Source: NCED01 sp035493955
GTDB lineage: Bacteria; Pseudomonadota; Alphaproteobacteria; Caulobacterales; Caulobacteraceae
Direction of reading: 5' to 3'
DNA length: 64,000 nt
Assembly: GCA_035493955.1 (NCBI GenBank)
Contig: DATJHI010000039.1
Location: forward strand, 1-64,000
In this document: piece after piece, positions 16,746 to 24,110 of the stretch
How positions within the stretch are numbered: the stretch's first letter is position 1
Layout: the number at the start of each line of letters is the position of its first letter
Notes under the pieces: model-generated
What the model was told of the DNA's origin: nothing
The model's input: only the letters and a program-made list of their open reading frames with translations
The model's database searches: none
Position numbers and translations under genes: made by a program

Positions 16746-17135
16746 TTACCTCCGGATCAGTCGGGCGCGGCCCGCCGAGCGGGCGGCGCCCGCGGCGTGG
16801 GCGATGGCGTCGATCACGGCGCCGCCCTCGACCTGCTTGCCCATGTCCGGATGGATGGTGGGGCCGAGCGCGCGCACGCGCTCGCGGTAGGCGGTGGGCA
16901 CGGGCAGGCCGTCCTCCACCTTGACCTCGATCATATAGGGGTCGACGATCACCGTCGGCTGGGCGTGGGCGCCGGCCAGGGCCGCGTCGGCGGCCGCCGG
17001 GTCGTCGAACAGCTCGATGTCGGCGAATTGCTCGACCCAGGCGCCCTGGTTCCAGAACACCACTTCGCCGTCCAGCAGCCGGTTGCCGGTCACCGCCTTG
17101 AACAGGGGAGGCTTTGCGGGGGCGATGTCGCTCAT
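16746..17135 (-). CDS. DUF2849 protein, sulfite-reduction operon partner
   Basis: 129-residue protein that in alphaproteobacteria lies almost always between the siroheme methyltransferase and cysI. Visible features are KAVTGNRLLDGEVVFWNQG, then DDPAAADAALAGAHAQPTVI, VDPYMIEVKVEDGLPVPT, and RVRALGPTIHPDMGKQ. Its role is not known to me. The ATG at 17135 overlaps the cobA stop as ATGA, so the start is fixed by coupling; an ATG 6 nt earlier is the only close alternative. It has no membrane segments or cysteines that would suggest an electron carrier. Confidence 0.85.
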   Translation of the reverse strand: MSDIAPAKPPLFKAVTGNRLLDGEVVFWNQGAWVEQFADIELFDDPAAADAALAGAHAQPTVIVDPYMIEVKVEDGLPVPTAYRERVRALGPTIHPDMGKQVEGGAVIDAIAHAAGAARSAGRARLIRR

Positions 17136-17983
17136 GCACATTTCCAAGGGTTGTCGGCGGCGGCCTCGACCACGCCCTGCACCTCGGCCAGGGCGGCGAC
17201 TTCGCCGATGATCAGTATGGTCGGCCCGTCCAGGTCCGCGGCCGCCTCGGCCAGCCCGTCCAGGGTGGCGAGCACCCGCCGCTCGTTCGCGCGGCTGACG
17301 TTCTCGACCAGCAGCACCGGGGTCTGAAGGCCCCGGCCCGCAGCGGCCAGGCGGGCGGCGATCAGGGGCGCGGTGGAAAGGCCCATATAGACCACCACCG
17401 TATGGTTGGGCCGGGCCAGGAAGGTCCAGTCCAGGTCCGGCTCGCCCCAGGCGTCGCCGGCCTTGGGCGCGGCGTGGCCGGTGACGAAGGTGACCGCCTG
17501 GGCCAGGCCCCGGTGGGTCAGGGGCGCGCCGGCGGCGGCCGAGGCGGCCATGCCCGCGGTCAGGCCGGCGACCACCTCTATCTCGACGCCCGCGGCGCGG
17601 CAGGCCAGCATCTCCTCGCCGCCGCGGCCGAACACGAAGGGATCGCCGCCCTTGAGCCGCACCACCTGGAAACCCTGGCCCGCCAGGGCGACCAGAAGCT
17701 CATTGATCCCGTCCTGCGGCACCGAGTGATGCGACTTGCGCTTGCCGACGTGGATCATCCGCGCCGTCGGGGCGGCTAGGGCCAGGATCGCCTCGGGGAC
17801 CAGCCGGTCATGCACGACCACCTCGGCGGCGGCCAGGACCCGCGCGGCCTTGAGGGTGAGCAGGTCCGGATCGCCCGGGCCGGCGCCGACCAGCCAGACC
17901 TTGCCCGCGCGCGCAGGGGCGCGAGCCCCCCCGTCAAAGACGGCGAGGCGCCCGTCGCGGTCGCGATCGGCGCGGCTGGTCAC
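17132..17983 (-). CDS. cobA: Uroporphyrinogen-III C-methyltransferase (siroheme synthesis)
   Basis: SUMT adds two methyl groups from SAM to uroporphyrinogen III, giving precorrin-2 for siroheme (the cofactor of the adjacent CysI) and cobalamin. 283 residues. Signatures: VWLVGAGPGDPDLLTLKA near 30, VVRLKGGDPFVFGRGGEE near 110, and GVEIEVVAGLTAGMAASAA. Only the methyltransferase domain is present, without the CysG oxidase/ferrochelatase part, which must be encoded elsewhere. It is the first gene of the sulfur operon. Upstream is a 180-nt region shared with a divergent LysR gene, containing a 21-bp inverted repeat. Confidence 0.92.
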   Translation of the reverse strand: MTSRADRDRDGRLAVFDGGARAPARAGKVWLVGAGPGDPDLLTLKAARVLAAAEVVVHDRLVPEAILALAAPTARMIHVGKRKSHHSVPQDGINELLVALAGQGFQVVRLKGGDPFVFGRGGEEMLACRAAGVEIEVVAGLTAGMAASAAAGAPLTHRGLAQAVTFVTGHAAPKAGDAWGEPDLDWTFLARPNHTVVVYMGLSTAPLIAARLAAAGRGLQTPVLLVENVSRANERRVLATLDGLAEAAADLDGPTILIIGEVAALAEVQGVVEAAADNPWKCA

Positions 17984-18029
17984 GCTCTACACTCCTGCGG
18001 GACGAGGACCGTCCCAGATTGTTGGCCGG

Positions 18030-18050
18030 ATGGACGCAACCGGCGTCCAT
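18030..18050. promoter_or_regulatory. Perfect 8-bp inverted repeat with 5-nt spacer, upstream of the sulfur operon
   Basis: ATGGACGC-AACCG-GCGTCCAT lies in the 180-nt intergenic region between cobA (minus) and the LysR gene (plus), 47-67 nt upstream of the cobA start. It is the only perfect palindrome of this length that I see there. It could be the operator of the sulfur operon or a hairpin in the cobA leader. No regulator can be assigned from sequence. Confidence 0.5.
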
Positions 18051-18163
18051 GTCCAGCGGCGTCCGGGGCGCAAGCGAAGAATAGCTCCCGGACGGTTGCA
18101 AAATGCGCCCGGCTGGGCCACCTCGCAAACCAAGTCTTCTGCTGAACACGTTTAGGAATTCTA

Positions 18164-19108
18164 ATGGACCGCCGCCGACTGCCGCCCCTGAACGCGCTGC
18201 GCGCCTTCGAGACGGCCGCCCGCCACATGAACTTCAGCCGCGCCGCGGAGGAGCTGTCGGTGACGCCGGGGGCGGTCAGCCAGCAGATCCAGAACCTGGA
18301 AGATTATGTCGGCGCGGCCCTGTTCAAGCGCACGCCCAAGGGATTGCTGCTGACCGACGCGGCCCAGACCGCCCTGCCCGCCCTGCGCGAAGCCTTCGAC
18401 CGGCTGGCGGAGGCCGCCTCCATGCTGACCGCCGCCGTGGATGGGCGGCGGGTGACCGTGTCCGCCGCCCCCTCCTTCGCGGCCAAGTGGCTGGTGCCCC
18501 GGCTCGGCCTGTTCGAGGCGGCCCATCCCGACGTCGACGTCTGGCTGTCGGCGGGCATGGAGCTGGTCGATTTCGCCTCCGGCGAGGTGGACGTGGCCAT
18601 CCGCTACGGTTCGGGGCGCTATCCGGGACTGGAGACCATCCGGTTGATGAGCGAGACCGTGCTGCCCGTGGCCTCGCCGGACCTGCTGGCCGAGCGCCCG
18701 CTGGCGACGCCGGAGGACCTCGCCCACCACACCCTGCTGCACGACGGCAGCCCGGACGCCGACGACAGTTGCCCGGACTGGTCGATGTGGCTGACCGCGC
18801 GCGGGATCAAGGGCGTGGACGGGACCCGCGGGCCGCGCTTCAACCAGTCGAGCCTGGTGATCGAGGCGGCCATGAACGGCCGCGGCGTGGCCCTGGCCAA
18901 GCGGACCCTGGCCCAGGCCGACATCGACGCCGGACGGCTGGTCGCGCCGCTGCAGATCAACACCGCGGTCGATTTCGCCTATTTCGTGGTCCATCCCAAG
19001 GCCAAGGGCCGCCTGCCCCAGGTCAAGGCCTTCGTGAAGTGGATGGAGGCCCAGGCCGCCGAACACGAGGCGACGATGCTGACCATGAACAACGGCTGGG
19101 GCATCTGA
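18164..19108 (+). CDS. LysR-type transcriptional regulator, GcvA-like subfamily
   Basis: 314-residue regulator with an N-terminal winged helix-turn-helix (LNALRAFETAARHMNFSRAA then ELSVTPGAVSQQIQNLED) and a C-terminal effector-binding domain beginning VTVSAAPSFAAKWLVPRL, a segment typical of the GcvA group. It is divergent from the sulfur operon and 85 nt upstream of the Tat flavoprotein gene on its own strand. It could control either one. The GcvA subfamily often sits beside its target, including beta-lactamases and amine or amino-acid genes, so the target is not decided. Confidence 0.9.
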   Translation: MDRRRLPPLNALRAFETAARHMNFSRAAEELSVTPGAVSQQIQNLEDYVGAALFKRTPKGLLLTDAAQTALPALREAFDRLAEAASMLTAAVDGRRVTVSAAPSFAAKWLVPRLGLFEAAHPDVDVWLSAGMELVDFASGEVDVAIRYGSGRYPGLETIRLMSETVLPVASPDLLAERPLATPEDLAHHTLLHDGSPDADDSCPDWSMWLTARGIKGVDGTRGPRFNQSSLVIEAAMNGRGVALAKRTLAQADIDAGRLVAPLQINTAVDFAYFVVHPKAKGRLPQVKAFVKWMEAQAAEHEATMLTMNNGWGI

Positions 19109-19193
19109 CCCGGCCCGTGTCGCAGAGCCCTCGACAGGGGGGCGCGGCGCGGGCAAAACGTTCATAAAGCAAGGACTTTTTGGGGGGACAGCC

Positions 19194-20951
19194 ATGGCCA
19201 TCGACAGACGCGAGCTGCTTCGGCGCGGAGGCGCGGCGGCGGCAGGCGGAGCGGTGCTGGCCCCGGCGGCCGCGGCGGACGCCGCGACTGTTCCGGTCCG
19301 CTGGACCCGCGAGGCCGATATCGTCGTGATCGGATCCGGCGCGACCGGCATGACCGCCGCCATCGCCGCCCGCGAGGCCGGGGCCTCGGTGATCGTGCTC
19401 GAAGCCGAGCCGGACATCGGCGGGCACGCGATCTGCAGCGGCGGCCACGTGGCCCTGGGCGGCGGCACCAGCGTGCAGAAGAAGTACGGGATCGTCGATT
19501 CCCCCGACATCCTGTTCCGCGACCTGATCGACTGGACCGTGGTCCAGCCCAGCGGCGGCGCCGACTACCGCTTCAACGACCACGAAATCATCCGCGCCTT
19601 CGCCGACAACAGCGCCAAGACCTTCGAATTCCTGCTCGCCCACGGGGTGACCTTCGCCGACAAGGCCCCGGACAACTTCGGCGGGCATTCGATCGGCGGC
19701 TCGGCCATGCGCGAGAACCACGCGGTTCCGCTGGATGTCCCGCTGGTGCAGACCGGCCAGCCCGCGCCGCCTGCGGAGCGGCGGACCATGTCCACCGGCA
19801 ACGGCCTGATGCGTCCCCTCGAAGCGTCGGCCCGCAAGATCGGCGTGGAGATCCTGCTCGAGCACCGGATGACCAGCCTGCACCGCCAGGCCGGCGGCCC
19901 GGTGACGGGGGTGGCGGTCACGCACAAGGGCCAGCGGCTGGACGTCCGCGCCCGCAAGGCGGTGATCCTGGCCACCGGCGGCTCAACCGGCAATGTCGAG
20001 TTCCGGCGCATGTTCGACCCGCGCCTGACCGAGGAATACTGCGGCACCGCCGGCATGCCCTGGTCCAACCAGGACGCCAGCGGCGAAATCGCCGGCATGG
20101 CGGTCGGCGCGGCCCTGTGGGGCCTGGCCAACCAGACCGGACAGTTCGGGTGGGCCATCACCAAGGCCGGGACCATCGGTTGCCAATACGGCTACACCAA
20201 CAACACCTGGTACCCCGGCAGCCGGGTCTTCCCCCAGGCGAGGGCGACGGGGCTGCGGGTCAAGGACTGGCAGGACCTGATCCTGGTCAACATGATCGGG
20301 AACCGCTTCTACGACGAGACCGAGGGCCAGTTCACCTCGAACAACCAGGGCTCGCTGAAGGACTACGTCCAGGGCAGCTGGCGAAACGCGGCGAACAACA
20401 AGTACAATCCGCAGAACTTCATCAATGCGGCCCTGGCCGGCATCGGCGACGGCAAGAACGGCGGCGGCCCGATCTGGGCGATCTTCGACGCCGACGCCGT
20501 GGCGCGGGAAGGCTGGACGCCCCAGCCCCCCAACGTCGACTATGCCGAGGGCTTCTTCTTCAGCGCCAATTCCATCCCTGAACTGGCCCGCAAGATCGTG
20601 ATGAAGCACCAGCGCGTCCCCATGCCGCCGGAGGCTCTGGAGCGGACGGTCGCCCGCTACAACGGCTTCGTCGACGCCGGCAAGGACGCCGACTTCGACA
20701 AGCCGGCGCCCAAGTACAAGATCGCCAAGGGCCCCTTCTACGCGGCCTGGGCCACGCCTGTGCTCCACGACACCCGCGCCGGCCTCAGGATCAACGCCAA
20801 GTGCCAGGTGGTCGACATGCACGGCAAGGTGATCCCCGGACTTTACTGCGGCGGCGAAAGCGCCGGAGGGTTCAGCCAGCACGGGGTTGCGCGCGCCACC
20901 TGCCAGGGCTTCATCGCCGGCCACGAGGCGGCGGGGGTGGCCGTAGCCTAG
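19194..20951 (+). CDS. Tat-exported FAD-dependent oxidoreductase, fumarate reductase flavoprotein-like
   Basis: 585-residue flavoprotein. The N-terminus has a twin-arginine signal (DRRELLRRGGAAAAGG then hydrophobic Ala-rich residues), so it should be folded with FAD and exported. The dinucleotide fold is ADIVVIGSGATGMTAAIAA near residue 45, with GGHAICSGGHVALGGG; the C-terminal FAD motif is GLYCGGESAGGFSQHG. This architecture is shared by fumarate/urocanate reductases and 3-ketosteroid dehydrogenases; the substrate cannot be assigned. No cytochrome or heme motif is present. Its TAG stop codon is formed by the terminus of a double-hairpin repeat that begins at 20949. Confidence 0.82.
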   Translation: MAIDRRELLRRGGAAAAGGAVLAPAAAADAATVPVRWTREADIVVIGSGATGMTAAIAAREAGASVIVLEAEPDIGGHAICSGGHVALGGGTSVQKKYGIVDSPDILFRDLIDWTVVQPSGGADYRFNDHEIIRAFADNSAKTFEFLLAHGVTFADKAPDNFGGHSIGGSAMRENHAVPLDVPLVQTGQPAPPAERRTMSTGNGLMRPLEASARKIGVEILLEHRMTSLHRQAGGPVTGVAVTHKGQRLDVRARKAVILATGGSTGNVEFRRMFDPRLTEEYCGTAGMPWSNQDASGEIAGMAVGAALWGLANQTGQFGWAITKAGTIGCQYGYTNNTWYPGSRVFPQARATGLRVKDWQDLILVNMIGNRFYDETEGQFTSNNQGSLKDYVQGSWRNAANNKYNPQNFINAALAGIGDGKNGGGPIWAIFDADAVAREGWTPQPPNVDYAEGFFFSANSIPELARKIVMKHQRVPMPPEALERTVARYNGFVDAGKDADFDKPAPKYKIAKGPFYAAWATPVLHDTRAGLRINAKCQVVDMHGKVIPGLYCGGESAGGFSQHGVARATCQGFIAGHEAAGVAVA

Positions 20952-21065
20952 ATCACGATGGTTTGGATTGAATCAATCCAAAACCACAAAACGTGATCGA
21001 TTCTAAGCACTTAGAGCGGGATTTGCGCGAAAAACCGGTATCCACTTTTTCGCATCCCGCTCTAG
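20949..21065 (+). repeat. Double-hairpin dispersed repeat, copy 1
   Basis: About 117 nt. The left half is a hairpin GATCACG ... TTTGGATT, loop, AATCCAAA ... CGTGATC. The right half is AGAGCGGGAT ... GCGAAAAA, CCGGTATCCAC, TTTTTCGC ... ATCCCGCTCT. It is directly followed by copy 2 with the junction CTCTAGATCACG. Its first bases TAG are the stop codon of the upstream flavoprotein gene. Confidence 0.85.
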
Positions 21066-21180
21066 ATCACGATGGTTTTGGATTGAATTAATCCAAAACC
21101 ATAAAACGTGATCGATTCTAAGCACTTAGAGCGGGATTTGCGCGAAAAACCGGTATCCACTTTTTCGCATCCCGCTCTAG
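21063..21180 (+). repeat. Double-hairpin dispersed repeat, copy 2 (tandem)
   Basis: Near-identical to copy 1, with one extra T in the first hairpin (GGTTTTGG) and compensating changes that keep the stems paired (TTAATCC in place of TCAATCC; CATAAAACG in place of CACAAAACG). It fills the space between the convergent flavoprotein and HPt genes. Confidence 0.85.
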
Positions 21181-21195
21181 GGGCGAGGAATACGG

Positions 21196-21564
21196 CTACC
21201 GGCCCTTCAGCGACTGCAGGGCCCGTTCATGCAGATAGGCGGCGATGTCGGCCAGGGCCGCGTCCAGGGCGTCGCGGATGCGATCAAGCTGGGCGGCCTT
21301 GAAACCCGGCGCGTCGGAGCCGGCCTCGGCCGCATCGCAGGCCTTGGCCAGGTCGAAGGCCCCGACCCCGAGCGCCGCGCCCTTCAGGGTATGGGCCCCG
21401 TCGCGCCAGCTTTCATGGGGCCCAAACGGATCGAGCAGGCGGACCCAGAGGGCCGCCTGCTCGCGAAACATCGACAACACTTCTTCGACGAGCGCCGTAT
21501 CGCCGGCGGCGTAGGATTCCAGGTGACCGAAATCCACCGCCCCGGTGAGGTCGCGACGGGCCAC
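21196..21564 (-). CDS. HPt-domain phosphotransfer protein
   Basis: 122-residue four-helix histidine phosphotransfer domain. The phosphorylatable histidine is H58 in AHTLKGAALGVGA, the classic H-x-L-K-G motif, with preceding acidic helices (TALVEEVLSMFREQA). It has no output or kinase domain, so it should act as a shuttle in a multistep phosphorelay with a hybrid kinase elsewhere. It lies 22 nt downstream of the MucR gene on the same strand and may be co-transcribed with it. Cell-cycle phosphorelays use comparable proteins in Caulobacter, but ChpT has a different fold and this is not it. Confidence 0.85.
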   Translation of the reverse strand: MARRDLTGAVDFGHLESYAAGDTALVEEVLSMFREQAALWVRLLDPFGPHESWRDGAHTLKGAALGVGAFDLAKACDAAEAGSDAPGFKAAQLDRIRDALDAALADIAAYLHERALQSLKGR

Positions 21565-21586
21565 CTCGCCCCCGCGATCGGGAACG

Positions 21587-22048
21587 CTACTTGGCGGCCT
21601 TGCGACCGCGGACGGCGGCCTTGGCCGGCGCAGACGCGGCGGCGGCCTTACGACCGCCTTGGCCCAGGCCCATTTGCTTGGCCAAGTTCGAACGGGCGGC
21701 GGCGTAGTTCGGGGCCACCATCGGGTAGTCCTTGGCCAGGCCCCACTTCGCCCGGTACTGGTCGGGGCTCATGTCATACTTGGTGCGCAGGTGGCGCTTC
21801 AGCGACTTGAACTTCCGGCCGTCTTCCAGGCAGATCAGATAGTCGGGGGTGATCGACTTCTTCACCGGCACCGCCGGCGTGGCCGGCGGGGCGGCTTCCT
21901 GGGCCTGGGCGCCCGTGGCGATATCGGCGAGGGCGCGGTGGACCTGGGAAATCAGGGCCGGAAGATCCGCCATGGCGACCGAGCTGTTGCTCACATAGGC
22001 CGAAACGATGTCGGCGGTCATCTCGACGAATTCAGACTTTTCGCTCAC
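21587..22048 (-). CDS. mucR: MucR/Ros-family zinc-finger transcriptional regulator
   Basis: 153-residue regulator. The MucR core is ITPDYLICLEDGRKFKSLKR followed by HLRTKYDMSPDQYRAKWGL and DYPMVAPNYAAARS. In MucR proteins zinc is held by Cys-Asp-His-His. Here C73, D76 and H86 are present but the fourth position is Lys 90. A lysine-rich C-terminal tail follows. In Caulobacter, MucR proteins repress or activate cell-cycle and surface genes with SciP and CtrA. The upstream 250 nt are AT-richer than the surroundings, as expected for an autoregulated mucR promoter. Confidence 0.92.
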   Translation of the reverse strand: MSEKSEFVEMTADIVSAYVSNSSVAMADLPALISQVHRALADIATGAQAQEAAPPATPAVPVKKSITPDYLICLEDGRKFKSLKRHLRTKYDMSPDQYRAKWGLAKDYPMVAPNYAAARSNLAKQMGLGQGGRKAAAASAPAKAAVRGRKAAK

Positions 22049-22305
22049 GGCGTGCTTCCTCTACGTTCCTGCAGACAGTCGCGACGCCCTTTGGCGAATG
22101 CGCGATCTAGCGTCCCTATACAGCCCTAACGAGTCTGTCTACTGTTACTTTGCAATTTACTCCGTTATTCCCGGTTGGGGAAGATCAGGGCCGCCCGGAT
22201 CGGAACGGCTGCTATTGGGACGGCCATTTTGGGCAAGGCGTCGCGGGAATCCATCTGAAGCCGGAGCCACGAGCTCTCGGACTCAACTTCATCGTTCGAG
22301 ACGGC

Positions 22306-23190
22306 CTATCGCATCGCCGTGTTGAGCACGGAGGCCAGCCTTACCGCAGCCTTGGCCAGTTGCTCCCGGGCGACGGGAACGGTCGCCATTACATAGCTCC
22401 GATCAAGCATCTCCGGGTTGCGCGGGTTGCGTCCGCACGTCGGCGGCTCCGGCAACCGTTGATAGAGGGAACGGGCCAAGGCCACGGTCTCGTCGGCCCA
22501 GGCGTCCACGCCGCCCTCGTCCCAGCGCTGGCCGGCGTCCGCAACCGGCTGCAGCCAGCGCTCGCCCAGGTCTTCGCTGCCGACGGCCAGGGCGACGACC
22601 TGGTCGTTCCAGAAGTCATGCAGGTTGAGGCGCCTGTCCGACGATCCCGGCAGGACGACGCGGATCTCCCGGCCGTGGTCGTCGCGGTTGTCGATCATGT
22701 CGAGGGGCTGGTGCAGGTCGGCCATGAAGTGCGCCGCCTGCTCCAGGGCGTAGAGCTTGGCGGCCGGCGGCGCGGCCGGATCGGAGAGCACCCCGAGCGC
22801 CCGCTTCAACGCCGCACTGACGCACTGACCGTCCTTGCAGGGATCGCCCCTGGCCTGGGCGGGGCAGAACGGCTCGGCCTGCTCGTGCAGGCGGCGCAGC
22901 TCGTTGTACTTGCGGATGCCGTCGACGCAGTCGGGGAAGACGCTGGCGTCGGCGAGGGAGGCGACCGGACAGCTCGGCTCCCCGGCCGCCGGGGCCTGGG
23001 CGATCAGGGCGTCGACCTGGGCCTTGGCCTCGGGCGTCAGGCGGGCATAGGCGAGGTCGGCCACCACCCGGTGGCCGAGATCGCTCCAGGCGGCGGCGGG
23101 ACCGGCGGCCCCCGCCCAGACCAGGGCCAGGAGCACAAGCGCCGTCCGGCGAATCCACGGGGTTTGCAGCCTCACCACCAGCCCTTCCAT
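22306..23190 (-). CDS. S1/P1-type zinc nuclease, secreted (second copy)
   Basis: 294-residue exported nuclease. The ATG at 23190 gives MEGLVVRLQTPWIRRTALVL, a signal peptide ending PAAA, with the zinc-ligand Trp first in the mature chain (WSDLGHRVVADLAY). Other metal-site motifs are AAHFMADLHQPLDMIDNRDD and LNLHDFWNDQ. Cysteine pairs suggest disulfides in the periplasm. It differs strongly from the S1/P1 protein at 3362-4372, so this is an older paralogue, closer in motif spacing to the bacterial LHQPL type. Its start overlaps the corA 3' end by 19 nt, implying translational coupling to a magnesium transporter gene. Confidence 0.88.
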   Translation of the reverse strand: MEGLVVRLQTPWIRRTALVLLALVWAGAAGPAAAWSDLGHRVVADLAYARLTPEAKAQVDALIAQAPAAGEPSCPVASLADASVFPDCVDGIRKYNELRRLHEQAEPFCPAQARGDPCKDGQCVSAALKRALGVLSDPAAPPAAKLYALEQAAHFMADLHQPLDMIDNRDDHGREIRVVLPGSSDRRLNLHDFWNDQVVALAVGSEDLGERWLQPVADAGQRWDEGGVDAWADETVALARSLYQRLPEPPTCGRNPRNPEMLDRSYVMATVPVAREQLAKAAVRLASVLNTAMR

Positions 23191-24110
23191 TTGAACCACA
23201 CCACCGGAAGCACGGCGCTGAGCACGATCGCGGCCAGGGCGTAGGGGTAGCCATAAGTCCAATGCAGCTCCGGAATGATGGCGAAATTCATTCCGTAGAT
23301 CGAGGCGATCAAGGTCGGCGGCACCCCGACGACCGAGACGATGGTCAGGATCTTGAACAGGTCGTTCTGCTCGGTGGAGATGAAGCCGAGCACCGCGTCG
23401 AGCAGGAACTGATTCTTGCTCTCCAGGTGGGTCTCGTAGTCGGCCAGGGACAGGACGTCGGCGCGCACGGCGCCCAGGCGCGCCTGGAACTCCGGCCCGA
23501 TCCAGTCGCGACCCACCTCGGCGGCGAAGGGGGCGATGCGGGCCACCCCCAGCAGGCTGCCGCGGATCTTGCCGAGCCGGTCGCCCAACTGGCCGACCGA
23601 GACCAGGGTTAGGCGCAGCTGGGCGTTGGTCTTGGCGATCCGCTCGCCGCCGCGGCCGGCGGCGCGGAAAATCCGGTGCGACAGGACGTCGAGTTCGGCG
23701 CCGCCCGCTTCCAGAAGATCGGCGACCCGGTCCACGACCGCCTCCTGCAACAGCACGAAGACGCAGGCGCTGGACGGCTCATGGATCCTGGCGATCTCGA
23801 CCCTGGCGGCTTCGATCGCGCGCAGCTCGGCGAAGCGGACGGTGACCAGGACCTTCGACGACAGGATGAAGCCCATCGGCGTCAGCTCCGCGTCGGCGGT
23901 GTCCCCGTGGGACAGGATCGGCGTGGACAGATAGAGGGTGTGGTTGCGCACCCTGAGGCGGCTGGAGGTCTCGATCTCGCTCAGGGCCTCCCGCGAGGGG
24001 ATGGCGAAGCCGGTCGTCCCCTCCACCTCGGCCGCCTCCTCCGGGGTGGGGCCCAGCAGGTCGATCCAGACGGCGGCCTCCAGCGGACCGGGCGGATGGA
24101 CGGTCAGCAC
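23172..24110 (-). CDS. corA: CorA-family magnesium/cobalt transporter
   Basis: 312-residue inner-membrane divalent cation channel. A long cytoplasmic N-terminal domain is followed by two C-terminal transmembrane segments, with the signature YGMNF (in LIASIYGMNFAIIPE) at the end of the first and a short basic tail VVWFKWKGWW. The start is GTG 24110, inside the end of the acyl-CoA ligase gene (7-nt overlap). Three overlapping genes (ligase, corA, nuclease) therefore form one minus-strand transcription unit. Zinc-type ZntB is an alternative within the superfamily; the GMN motif does not separate them. Confidence 0.9.
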   Translation of the reverse strand: MLTVHPPGPLEAAVWIDLLGPTPEEAAEVEGTTGFAIPSREALSEIETSSRLRVRNHTLYLSTPILSHGDTADAELTPMGFILSSKVLVTVRFAELRAIEAARVEIARIHEPSSACVFVLLQEAVVDRVADLLEAGGAELDVLSHRIFRAAGRGGERIAKTNAQLRLTLVSVGQLGDRLGKIRGSLLGVARIAPFAAEVGRDWIGPEFQARLGAVRADVLSLADYETHLESKNQFLLDAVLGFISTEQNDLFKILTIVSVVGVPPTLIASIYGMNFAIIPELHWTYGYPYALAAIVLSAVLPVVWFKWKGWW

